From positions 1 through 33,953 of the forward strand of contig WQVK01000027.1 in assembly GCA_009784025.1 (NCBI GenBank): DNA of 33,953 bases, in the 5' to 3' direction. Under the pieces are notes generated by a model, which made no database searches, was not told the DNA's origin, and saw only the letters and a list, made by a program, of their open reading frames with translations. The DNA is from Defluviitaleaceae bacterium. Its GTDB lineage: Bacteria > Bacillota > Clostridia > Lachnospirales > WQUN01. This document shows, one piece after another, positions 15,939 through 22,404 of this stretch; the first letter of the stretch is position 1, and each line of letters opens with the position of its first letter. The translations under genes were made by a program, and so were the position numbers.

Positions 15939-16391
15939 ATGAATATAAGAAAAATGTCAATAGAAGATTATGAGCAAATTTATGATATTTGGCTTATATC
16001 AGGCAATGGACTTAACGATATTGATGATTCCAAGGCAGGGATTCAAAAATATCTTACCAGAAATCCCAACACCAGTTTCGTAGCAGAAGAAAATGGAAAT
16101 ATCATAGGTTCCATTATGAGCGGACACGACGGACGGAGAGGATATATCCAGCATATTTCCGTACTCCCATCTAAGAGAAACAAATGCATCGGTACACTTT
16201 TGGTGAATAGTGCAATTGAAGCATTAGAATCCGATGGAATAACTAAAGTTGCACTTGTATCTTTCACACATAACAATCCTGGTAATAATTTTTGGGATAA
16301 AATGGGCTTTTGGATAAGAAATGATTTGTTTTACAGAGATAAATCTTTGATAGAGTTAAAGAGAATCAACGATGGATTTGACTTTCAGTAG
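15939..16391 (+). CDS. GNAT-family N-acetyltransferase
   Basis: The 150-residue protein has the GNAT fold: MNIRKMSIEDYEQIYDIWL at the N-terminus, NTSFVAEENGNIIGSIMSG, then the acetyl-CoA region YIQHISVLPSKRNKCIGTLLV and the C-terminal NNFWDKMGFWIRND. The usual R-x-x-G-x-G/A pyrophosphate loop reads RNKCIG, so the first glycine is a cysteine. The substrate is unknown. ATG 15939 follows AGGCGGTG. Its codon use is more AT-rich than that of uxaC, 44 bp upstream. Confidence 0.85.
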   Translation: MNIRKMSIEDYEQIYDIWLISGNGLNDIDDSKAGIQKYLTRNPNTSFVAEENGNIIGSIMSGHDGRRGYIQHISVLPSKRNKCIGTLLVNSAIEALESDGITKVALVSFTHNNPGNNFWDKMGFWIRNDLFYRDKSLIELKRINDGFDFQ

Positions 16392-16403
16392 GAAAATGCT
16401 GTT

Positions 16404-16511
16404 ATGGACAAAATAAGTATTTTTTTCAGCCCTGTTCCTGCTCTTTGGATGAGGCCGGAGTGCGGGGCAGCGCCAGCCATAAGTCAGCTTAGCGAAAGGA
16501 CAATAAAATGA
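16404..16511 (+). CDS. Possible 35-residue small ORF overlapping the PPOX gene by ATGA
   Basis: ATG 16404, weakly preceded by TAGGAAAATG, opens 35 codons that end in a TGA overlapping the next start as ATGA. It is in the same frame as the GNAT gene, separated from it by that gene's TAG and four codons. The product (starting MDKISIFFSPVP) resembles nothing I know. It may be a leader peptide coupling translation to the PPOX gene, or chance. Confidence 0.2.
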   Translation: MDKISIFFSPVPALWMRPECGAAPAISQLSERTIK

Positions 16512-16897
16512 GCAAAGCATACGATTTCTTAAAAGAATGCGGCGTATTTTTTCTGGCCACCATGGACGGCCAAACCCCAGCCATGCGCCCCTTCGGTGCG
16601 GTGATGGAGCATGATGGCCAGCTATATATTTCCACCGCCAACACTAAAGCCGTGTATGCCCAAATGAAAACCCACCCCACAGTGCAAATTTCTGCAATAA
16701 AACCCGGCACAAGGGAGTGGATTAGAATAAACGGCCAAGCAGAAGAAGTCACCGACCAAGCCATAAAACAAAAAATGCTAGACGAATGCGCGTTGGGAAG
16801 GCATTTTTCTACAAGCCAAGACCCACGCTTCGCCATCTTCAAAATAACCAAAGCCGAAGCTTGGCTAAGCCAAAACGGCCAGTTTGCAAAAATATAA
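16508..16897 (+). CDS. Pyridoxamine 5'-phosphate oxidase-like flavin-binding protein
   Basis: The 129-residue protein has the split-barrel PPOX-like pattern: KECGVFFLATMDGQTPAMRPFGAVMEHDGQLYISTANTKAVYAQMKTHP, then VQISA and WIRINGQAEEV. Short members of this group bind FMN or F420 and act as reductases or oxidoreductases of unknown substrate; it is too short and lacks the C-terminus of true PdxH. ATG 16508 follows CGAAAGGAC. A small winged-helix gene begins 13 bp after its stop, forming a two-gene operon. Confidence 0.88.
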   Translation: MSKAYDFLKECGVFFLATMDGQTPAMRPFGAVMEHDGQLYISTANTKAVYAQMKTHPTVQISAIKPGTREWIRINGQAEEVTDQAIKQKMLDECALGRHFSTSQDPRFAIFKITKAEAWLSQNGQFAKI

Positions 16898-16910
16898 AGG
16901 AGGCAACAAA

Positions 16911-17084
16911 ATGAAAGAAGAAGTATTGCAAATCATGAGAGAGCTAGGTAAGCCAGTAACCGTAGCAGAGGTAGTAAAAAAATCTGGCCAAGAGCGCTTT
17001 GTCATAGACCGGGCATTTAAAGAACTAAAAGCCGAACAGTTGATAGTCTCGCCAATAAGGTGCAAATGGGAGCCGGCGAAATAA
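16911..17084 (+). CDS. Small winged-helix DNA-binding protein
   Basis: The 57-residue protein is almost entirely one helix-turn-helix: EEVLQIMRELGKPVTVAEVVKKSG, then RFVIDRAFKELKAEQLIVSPIRCKW, the recognition helix and wing of a winged-helix domain. ATG 16911 follows AAAGGAGGCAACAA, a very strong binding site. It is co-transcribed with the PPOX gene and may be a local regulator, or a partner protein. No ligand domain is present. Confidence 0.75.
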   Translation: MKEEVLQIMRELGKPVTVAEVVKKSGQERFVIDRAFKELKAEQLIVSPIRCKWEPAK

Positions 17085-17091
17085 TATTGGA

Positions 17092-17186
17092 GTTCTTCTG
17101 AAATTGCAAAAAATGCAATTTCAGAAGAAGCACAAGATTGAAAATGTAACTTTTCCGAAACCCCCTGCGGGAATTTCGGAAGAAGT
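17092..17186. repeat. Double-hairpin repeat (GAAGAA arms), copy A
   Basis: Hairpin 1: TTCTTCTGAAATTGCA (17093-17108) pairs exactly with 17114-17129. Hairpin 2: CTTTTCCGAAA (17150-17160) pairs with TTTCGGAAGAAG (17174-17185). The spacer is AAGATTGAAAATGTAA. The whole ~95 bp recurs in reverse orientation at 21799-21893 with about 90% identity. Confidence 0.85.
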
Positions 17187-17261
17187 CTATTGATGCCATA
17201 ATAAATTTCTAACTGCGAAAATATAATCATAAAATTTTTAATTTCATGTTTGTATTTTCAA

Positions 17262-17288
17262 AGAAGCCCTAATTTTAGGGCTTTTTTT
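17262..17288 (+). terminator. Short rho-independent terminator after the PPOX operon
   Basis: AAGCCCTAA pairs with TTAGGGCTT and is followed by T7. It is the best-formed terminator for the rightward uxaC-to-winged-helix genes. Confidence 0.85.
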
Positions 17289-17334
17289 GATTTGTGGGGT
17301 AGGGGACGCAGTGTTTTTTAGGCCAAAATCCACG

Positions 17335-17394
17335 AAAAATGGTACCGTATGGTACCATAATCCATGAAAAATGGTACCATACGGTACCACTTTT
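17335..17394. repeat. GGTACC quasi-palindrome pair, copy 2
   Basis: ATGGTACCGTATGGTACCAT (17339-17358) and ATGGTACCATACGGTACCAC (17371-17390) are reverse complements apart from one end base. The start-to-start distance is again 32 bp. Compared with copy 1 the GTAT- and ATAC-centred units are in swapped order. Confidence 0.8.
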
Positions 17395-17477
17395 CAGTAA
17401 AAAAACTACAAAAAGCAACGTCGTGAAGCCTTAAGGCGACACAATGTGAATCTGATAGGAATTTCGAAGTTTTTTGA

Positions 17478-17535
17478 TAAAACTTTTTTCAAAAAAGTTT
17501 TTGGAGGTGTCGGAGGCGAAGCCTCTGACGGTTTT
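17478..17535. repeat. AT-rich hairpin plus GGAGGCGAAGCCTCTGACGG element, copy 1
   Basis: AAAACTTTTTT (17479-17489) pairs with AAAAAAGTTTT (17491-17501); GGAGGTGT leads into GTCGGAGGC-GAA-GCCTCTGAC (17509-17530). It ends at the uvrB stop codon and can serve as the uvrB terminator (leftward). A homologous copy in reverse lies at 24718-24800, and the short core also at 3381-3416. Confidence 0.75.
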
Positions 17536-17538
17536 AAA

Positions 17539-19524
17539 TCACAGTGCCTTACGCAGCAGCATTATCTCATCCCTAACAGCAGCCGCTTGCTCGAATTGTA
17601 GTTCTGCAGCGGCTTGTTTCATTTGTTTTTCTAGGCGTTTTATTTCGGTTATTATTTCGTCTCGGCTCATGGATTCGGGGTCTTTGGCTAGGGTGGGGGA
17701 TTTGTTTATTACTTCTTTTGTTAGCTGGATGCGTTCGTGGATCTTTTTGATTATGCTGCGGGGGGTTATGTTGTTTTTTATGTTGTATTCTTCTTGGATT
17801 GTGCGGCGGCGGTTAGTTTCGGTTATGGCGTTTTGCATAGAGTCTGTGATATGGTCTGCGTACATTATTACGCGGCCGTCTACGTTGCGGGCGGCACGGC
17901 CTATGGTTTGGATTAGGGAAGTGGTAGAGCGGAGGAAGCCTTCCTTGTCTGCGTCTAGGATGGCTACGAGGGAACATTCGGGGATGTCTAGGCCTTCGCG
18001 GAGTAGATTAATGCCCACCAGCACGTCGAAAACATCCATGCGTAGCTCGCGGATTATTTCTAGGCGCTCTAGGGTTACTATGTCTGAATGTAGATAGCGT
18101 ACGCGGATGCCGGCTTCTTTTAGGAAGTTTGTAAGATCTTCGGCCATGCGTTTGGTTAGGGTGGTTACCAGAACTTTTTGCTTTTTTTCTGCGGCGGCGT
18201 TACATTCGCCAATTAGGTCGTCTATTTGCCCCTTTACGGGGCGGATGGTCACTTCGGGGTCTAGCAGGCCCGTGGGGCGGATTATTTGCTCTACCTCCAT
18301 TTCAGAATTATTGCGTTCGTAATGGGATGGTGTGGCAGATACAAACATCATTTGAGGGATTTTAGATTCAAATTCCTCGAAGCGCAGTGGGCGGTTGTCC
18401 ATGGCAGACGGCAGGCGGAATCCGTATTCCACAAGGGTTTCTTTGCGGCTGCGGTCACCTTTGTACATGCCACCAACCTGGGGGATGGTAACATGGGATT
18501 CGTCAGAAATTATAAGAAAATCTTCTGGAAAATAGTCAAGCAGCGTATGGGGCGTAGAGCCAGGCTCGCGCATGGACAGGTGCAGGGAATAGTTTTCTAT
18601 GCCGCTGCAGAAGCCTACTTCTTGTAGCATTTCAATATCGTAGCGGGTGCGCTGTAGCAGGCGCTGGGCCTCTAGCAGGCGGTCTTGGGATTTTAGGTAG
18701 GCTAGTTGATGGTCTAGTTCTTCTTCTATGCGTTTTACAGCCATTTTTAGGCGTTCTTGGCTGGTTACATAATGGGATGCCGGGAAGATGACAATATGCT
18801 CTCGCGTGGCCAGGATTTCCCCCGTAAGGGCGTTAAACTCGGATATACGCTCTATTTCGTCGCCAAAAAATTCTACCCGTATGGCAATTTCGGAAGAATT
18901 AGCAAGAAAAATCTCCAGCACATCGCCCCGGGCGCGGAATGTACCCCGGGTGAAGTTTGTCTGGTTGCGGTTGTACTGGATGGCCACCAGGCGGCGCATC
19001 ACATCGTCACGGTCGCGTATCATGCCTAGGCGAAGGGATAGCATAAGGTCGTGGTATTCGCCAGGGTCGCCCAGGCCGTAAATGCAAGACACAGACGCGA
19101 TTATAATAACATCGTTGCGCTCCAACAAAGCCGATGTGGCAGAATGGCGCAGGCGGTCAATTTCTTCGTTTATTGCGGAATCTTTCTCGATAAAGCTGTC
19201 CGTAGATGGCACATAGGCCTCTGGCTGGTAATAATCGTAATAGCTTACAAAATACTCCACAGCATTGTGTGGGAAAAACTCCTTAAACTCGCTGTACAAC
19301 TGGGCTGCAAGGGTTTTGTTATGGGCCATTATAAGTGTGGGTTTTTTCAGCTCTTGTATAACATTGGCCATGGTAAATGTCTTGCCCGAGCCTGTTACGC
19401 CCAGTAAAGTTTGAAAGCGGCGGCCGCTTTTAAAGCCTTCTGCTAGGGCGCGTATGGCCTCTGGCTGGTCGCCCGTGGGGGCGAAGTCTGCTACTATTTG
19501 GAACGGTTTATCAGTTTTTTGCAT
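17539..19524 (-). CDS. uvrB: Excinuclease ABC subunit B
   Basis: UvrB is the damage-verification helicase of nucleotide excision repair; it is loaded by UvrA and recruits UvrC. The 661-residue product is the standard length. Walker A is GVTGSGKT (42-49), the DNA-clamping beta-hairpin region is [18 protein letters not shown], and the DEAD-type box is DESHVTIPQ. Helicase motifs include [16 protein letters not shown] and LREGLDIPE, and the last ~35 residues form the UVR domain that contacts UvrC. ATG 19524 follows AAAGGAG; the frame extends to 19638 but that stretch lies inside the Nudix gene. The start overlaps the Nudix stop by 31 bp. No uvrA is adjacent. Confidence 0.97.
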   Translation of the reverse strand: MQKTDKPFQIVADFAPTGDQPEAIRALAEGFKSGRRFQTLLGVTGSGKTFTMANVIQELKKPTLIMAHNKTLAAQLYSEFKEFFPHNAVEYFVSYYDYYQPEAYVPSTDSFIEKDSAINEEIDRLRHSATSALLERNDVIIIASVSCIYGLGDPGEYHDLMLSLRLGMIRDRDDVMRRLVAIQYNRNQTNFTRGTFRARGDVLEIFLANSSEIAIRVEFFGDEIERISEFNALTGEILATREHIVIFPASHYVTSQERLKMAVKRIEEELDHQLAYLKSQDRLLEAQRLLQRTRYDIEMLQEVGFCSGIENYSLHLSMREPGSTPHTLLDYFPEDFLIISDESHVTIPQVGGMYKGDRSRKETLVEYGFRLPSAMDNRPLRFEEFESKIPQMMFVSATPSHYERNNSEMEVEQIIRPTGLLDPEVTIRPVKGQIDDLIGECNAAAEKKQKVLVTTLTKRMAEDLTNFLKEAGIRVRYLHSDIVTLERLEIIRELRMDVFDVLVGINLLREGLDIPECSLVAILDADKEGFLRSTTSLIQTIGRAARNVDGRVIMYADHITDSMQNAITETNRRRTIQEEYNIKNNITPRSIIKKIHERIQLTKEVINKSPTLAKDPESMSRDEIITEIKRLEKQMKQAAAELQFEQAAAVRDEIMLLRKAL

Positions 19525-20021
19525 AGGGTGGGGGACTCCTTTAATATTGCGATATCTCGCCGTTTCATATATTCCTGCTGGAGGGTAGTGGGGCGGTGGT
19601 TGGTGATTATTTGCAGGGCTTCTTCCGGTGGAAGCCATTTTATTATTGTGCCGTTGGCAATTTCATCATCTGTTAGCTGGGGTTTGTTTTGCTGGCCGGT
19701 GATTTGGGCTAGGTAATAGTATCTGTTCTGTGTGAAGTCCTGTTCACCGCGGTTTTCGTGGACATAGCCTATTTCTGCTAGAATATTACAGTTGTAGCCG
19801 GTTTCTTCTAATATCTCACGCTTTAGGGCGGCCTGTAGGTTTTCGTCGCCTTCTACACCGCCGCCAGGCAGCGAATGTACGTCAAATTTTGTGAAGCAAC
19901 ACAGGGCTATGTTGCCATCGTTATCGTACAGCACTGCATTCACCGCAATGCGCGGGGCTGTAGTAGATAGCGCTGTAGAGCCGGTAATGTCTTGGTCTGT
20001 TATGGATATTATTTGTTTCAT
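19494..20021 (-). CDS. Nudix hydrolase
   Basis: The 175-residue protein has a complete Nudix box, [22 protein letters not shown] (about residues 54-75), fitting Gx5Ex7REUxEExGU, so it should hydrolyse a nucleoside diphosphate linked to another group in a Mg2+-dependent way. LPGGG just before and the strand [17 protein letters not shown] are typical. ATG 20021 follows AAAGGAGAGCTTCAA; a longer frame to 20090 lacks a site. Its 3' end overlaps uvrB by 31 bp, so they form one operon; sanitising oxidised nucleotides beside repair would make sense, but the substrate is unknown. Its leader has three-arm alternative hairpins. Confidence 0.92.
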   Translation of the reverse strand: MKQIISITDQDITGSTALSTTAPRIAVNAVLYDNDGNIALCCFTKFDVHSLPGGGVEGDENLQAALKREILEETGYNCNILAEIGYVHENRGEQDFTQNRYYYLAQITGQQNKPQLTDDEIANGTIIKWLPPEEALQIITNHRPTTLQQEYMKRRDIAILKESPTLCKKLINRSK

Positions 20022-20071
20022 TTGAAGCTCTCCTTTGAATGGGGGAGTATTGTGGTTGCAGAGGCAAGCCG

Positions 20072-20141
20072 ATCTATTCGCAAAAGACAACTTTTACGAA
20101 TAGATGCCGTTAAAAGATTCGGCATCTATTCGTAAAAGTTG
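20072..20141 (-). promoter_or_regulatory. Alternative-hairpin leader upstream of the Nudix-uvrB operon
   Basis: The 15-mer ATCTATTCGYAAAAG occurs three times: 20072-20086 (+), 20091-20105 (-) and 20124-20138 (+). The outer pair of arms, 20088-20109 and 20120-20141, is a perfect 22-bp stem with a 10-nt loop. The middle arm can instead pair with 20072-20086 through a 4-nt loop. The two stems are mutually exclusive. The structure lies 50-120 nt before the Nudix start, in the expected leader or just downstream of the small membrane protein gene. Confidence 0.6.
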
Positions 20142-20255
20142 GGGTTGTGTAGGGTATTGCTTTTTTGTGTTGTTGGTTTTGGTGAATTGCCGTGGGGTTT
20201 TATGAGGGATTTATATGGATTGGAATAACTGAATGGCCGTCACAGGGTAAATGGT

Positions 20256-20456
20256 TTAATAATCATCTTTGTATTTAAAATATAGCCAAATGCCCAACCC
20301 TGGAATTATTGAAGCGAACCCAAGTGCAAGCATCCAGCCAAACAATGCTACGCCATTGTCTCCGCCTTTTCTGGTTAACCTATAAGCTGTTCCGTAGTTT
20401 AAAAAGTTCTGGACTATCCAGATAATATACAAAGGGAATAATAATAACGGCCCCAT
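20256..20456 (-). CDS. Small membrane protein of unknown function
   Basis: The 66-residue protein has two hydrophobic segments (about residues 2-17 and 38-60), separated by a polar loop with LTRKGGDNG, and ends in YFKYKDDY. ATG 20456 is chosen because GGGAGG lies directly upstream; the in-frame ATG at 20474 would place that site inside the gene. A copy of the CAGTTGGTCGG hairpin sits just before its ribosome binding site. No family is recognised. Confidence 0.7.
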   Translation of the reverse strand: MGPLLLFPLYIIWIVQNFLNYGTAYRLTRKGGDNGVALFGWMLALGFASIIPGLGIWLYFKYKDDY

Positions 20457-20472
20457 AAAAACCTCCCATGTC

Positions 20473-20511
20473 AATCCAGTTGGTCGGATTTTCCGACCAA
20501 CTGGATTTTTT
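20473..20511. terminator. Copy 3 of the CAGTTGGTCGG hairpin
   Basis: A perfect 16-bp stem pairs 20473-20488 with 20492-20507 and is followed rightward by T-runs. The genes on both sides run leftward, so the T-run faces away from transcription. Leftward, the hairpin lies between the GNAT gene's end and the ribosome binding site of the small membrane protein. Confidence 0.75.
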
Positions 20512-20569
20512 CAACACAACTCGCACCTGTTTTGCGCTCGCCTGTTTGACATCTTAACAACTACTATTG

Positions 20570-21370
20570 TTATCTTGCGCCCCACTTTAACCCATGCTCA
20601 TTCATTACATTATAGATTATATCAATCGCATTTTCGTCTATGCCATCCAGCGCCCGCAACTCTGCTTCACTACTACGCGATATCATAGCCAAGGAATGAT
20701 GCCCTAACCCTTCAATCGCACTTTTGGCTTTGGTACCCAGGCGGTTTAGCAAAACATCTATCGAAACAGGAATACTCTCCGGCTTTGGCGGGAATTTCTT
20801 GTCAAATTCCAGACTATCTTCCTGGCTAAGCTCATCATACACAGGATCATAATGAAACCGCCCGCAAATCCCGTCCAGTGCGCCATCATACAATGGATAC
20901 GCCATAAATGCGTCAAAAACATTCCCCTTGGCATCTGTAATGCCAAACTCTGCCGCCCGCCTAAAGCCAACACGTGTGTAATAATCTGGGTACCCAAAAA
21001 TTATAACTGCCGGGAACCTCAGTCTTCTAGCAACCTTAAAAGAATGCAGTAGTAAAGCCTTTCCCACTCCCCTATTTTGGAGGCTGGGCAGTACAGATAA
21101 TGGGCCAAAAATCAGCATATCATGGCGCTTGCCGTCATCTTCAATTACCTGGCTTATAGAATAGATTATATGTCCCACAATCTGGCCATCCAGCAAAGCA
21201 ACAAGACTAAGCTCTGGCACAAAAGACGGAGATTTTCGTAGCCTGTGTACTAGCAGATGCTCGTCGCATATTCTATTTGCCATGTCTCTATCTGTGTTCC
21301 AAAATGCCTCGCGGGTTAACTCTTCCACTGCGTAGTGGTCTGCCGCTGTTTCCTGCCGGAATGTTAGCAT
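20570..21370 (-). CDS. GNAT N-acetyltransferase with a C-terminal helix-hairpin-helix domain like the RNA polymerase alpha CTD
   Basis: Residues 1-165 form a YhbS-type GNAT: HLLVHRLRKSPSFVPELSLVAL, VGHIIYS and the acetyl-CoA loop LQNRGVGKALL, then GYPDYYTRVGF. The last ~60 residues (from about 205: LNRLGTKAKSAIEGLGHHSL, then SRSSEAELRALDGI, ending NEHGLKWG) follow the pattern of the RNA polymerase alpha-subunit CTD, where L-x-R-A-x-N-x-L is followed by S-E-x-E-L-x-x-L-x-G and a GL-x-L/W end. The acetyl acceptor is unknown. The frame starts at ATG 21370 and continues leftward past a weak binding site. The fusion is the odd point. Confidence 0.85.
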   Translation of the reverse strand: MLTFRQETAADHYAVEELTREAFWNTDRDMANRICDEHLLVHRLRKSPSFVPELSLVALLDGQIVGHIIYSISQVIEDDGKRHDMLIFGPLSVLPSLQNRGVGKALLLHSFKVARRLRFPAVIIFGYPDYYTRVGFRRAAEFGITDAKGNVFDAFMAYPLYDGALDGICGRFHYDPVYDELSQEDSLEFDKKFPPKPESIPVSIDVLLNRLGTKAKSAIEGLGHHSLAMISRSSEAELRALDGIDENAIDIIYNVMNEHGLKWGAR

Positions 21371-21393
21371 GGTTAATATATCCCCTACTCTTT

Positions 21394-21765
21394 TTACAGT
21401 TTCGCCATAAACTTAGCAACATCCACGATAAACCTCTCATGTGTGCCGCGTCCTATTTCATTTTTGCCATCGTTGGCCACCACGGTAAAAGTCACCTTGC
21501 GCCCGTCAACTTCATCTATTGTAGCTGTGGCCACAATGCTTGCCCCTACTGGGCTTGCGGCCTTATGTGCTACGTTAACCTGCGTGCCTACAGATGTTTG
21601 CCCGGCTTCCAGCCCACTGGCTATGCAATCGCAGGCGGCGGCTTCCATAAGCGCAACCATCATGGGCGTAGAGAAAACATCCAGGCTGCCGCTGCCCACG
21701 GTTCTTGCGGTGTTGTCGTCGCTTACCACGGTAAACGCCGTGCCAATTTGCCCTTTTTCTAACAT
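21394..21765 (-). CDS. FlK-like hotdog-fold acyl-CoA thioesterase
   Basis: The 123-residue protein matches the fluoroacetyl-CoA thioesterase-like group: GSGSLDVFSTPMMVALMEAAA early, then TSVGTQVNVAHKAASPVG and a repeated beta pattern to the end. The presumed catalytic residues of FlK correspond to T33, E41 and H67. It probably hydrolyses a small acyl-CoA in the cytosol; fluoroacetate resistance is not implied. ATG 21765 is favoured over 21774 because AAAAGG lies at good distance from it. It stands between the GNAT and thioredoxin genes, all leftward. Confidence 0.85.
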   Translation of the reverse strand: MLEKGQIGTAFTVVSDDNTARTVGSGSLDVFSTPMMVALMEAAACDCIASGLEAGQTSVGTQVNVAHKAASPVGASIVATATIDEVDGRKVTFTVVANDGKNEIGRGTHERFIVDVAKFMAKL

Positions 21766-21798
21766 GCATATCATCCTTTTTTGTAAGTAATCTGTATA

Positions 21799-21893
21799 CT
21801 TCTTCCGAAATTCCCGTAGGGAGTTTCGGAAGAAGTTACATTTTCAATCTTTTGCTTCTTCCGAAATTGCGTTTTTTGCAATTTCAGAAGAAC
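21799..21893. repeat. Double-hairpin repeat (GAAGAA arms), copy B, inverted
   Basis: This is the reverse complement of 17092-17186, with about 90% identity by eye. It has hairpins at 21799-21835 (CTTCTTCCGAAA / TTTCGGAAGAAG) and 21855-21892 (TTCTTCCGAAATTGC / GCAATTTCAGAAGAA). Paired differences in hairpin 1 (CTTTTCC to CTTCTTCC) improve the stem here. It lies between the thioredoxin and thioesterase genes. Confidence 0.85.
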
Positions 21894-21956
21894 TCTTGTG
21901 GATAAATTTCGCGGCAAGCGAAAAATACCCACTTAGCAAGTGAAGCCATCGCCGCG

Positions 21957-22274
21957 TTAAATGCAGCTATTCACAAAATCCATTATTACATCTTTAGGTG
22001 CAGCGCCCATCATCTTATCAATCACTTCCCCACCCTTTACCACTATCAGTAAGGGTATGCTTCTTGCACCAAATTTTGTGGCCAACTCTGGGCTTATGTC
22101 TACGTTTATTTTCCCTACTTTAATGTCTGTTGCTTCGTTTGCAATTTCGTCTATTATTGGGCCAATCATGCGGCATGGGGCGCACCAAGGTGCCCAAAAG
22201 TCTAGCAGCACAGGCTTGTCCGATTGCAATACCTCTACGTCAAAGTTTGCGCTGGTTATCTCTAATGTTGCCAT
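21957..22274 (-). CDS. trxA: Thioredoxin
   Basis: It is the small dithiol protein that reduces disulfides in cytosolic partners and is itself reduced by thioredoxin reductase. The 105-residue length is standard. The active site is WAPWCAPCRMIGP (C31 and C34); the usual CGPC is CAPC here, a variant known in Firmicutes that may shift redox potential. The cis-proline loop is RSIPLLIV. ATG 22274 follows ATAGGAGGAAAAAC. No thioredoxin reductase gene is adjacent. Confidence 0.95.
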   Translation of the reverse strand: MATLEITSANFDVEVLQSDKPVLLDFWAPWCAPCRMIGPIIDEIANEATDIKVGKINVDISPELATKFGARSIPLLIVVKGGEVIDKMMGAAPKDVIMDFVNSCI

Positions 22275-22343
22275 GTTTTTCCTCCTATGCGAAATTTGTC
22301 TCTTCTATAATATACCACAAATTTTTGCCAAAATGAAAAAATC

Positions 22344-22373
22344 TTAGACTATTTCCACAATAAGAAGTATAAT
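22344..22373 (+). promoter_or_regulatory. Promoter of tex
   Basis: TTAGAC (22344-22349), an 18-bp spacer and a perfect TATAAT (22368-22373) precede the tex ribosome binding site (ACGGAGGTAG). Confidence 0.65.
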
Positions 22374-22404
22374 CATTGCGACTGCATATACGGAGGTAGA
22401 AAAA

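Larger units (their letters stand above)
17085..17538. other. 454-bp intergenic region between convergent operons, filled with palindromic repeats
   Basis: There is no convincing gene. In order it holds the double GAAGAA hairpin (17092-17186), a short terminator (17262-17288), the GGTACC pair (17335-17394) and the 17478-17535 element that abuts the uvrB stop codon. An open frame running from 17474 into uvrB antisense is spurious. Confidence 0.7.

Noticed and set aside
16430-16500. GC-rich leader of the PPOX gene as a riboswitch
   Set aside because: No consensus of a known riboswitch class (such as the cobalamin box) could be matched, and the stretch is too short.
17474-18097. Long rightward frame antisense to uvrB
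   Set aside because: It is a serine/arginine-rich mirror of uvrB, starting inside the AT-rich repeat.
17539-19638. Longer uvrB start (699 residues)
   Set aside because: The extension lies inside the Nudix gene, is proline-rich and unlike UvrB; ATG 19524 fits the family length.
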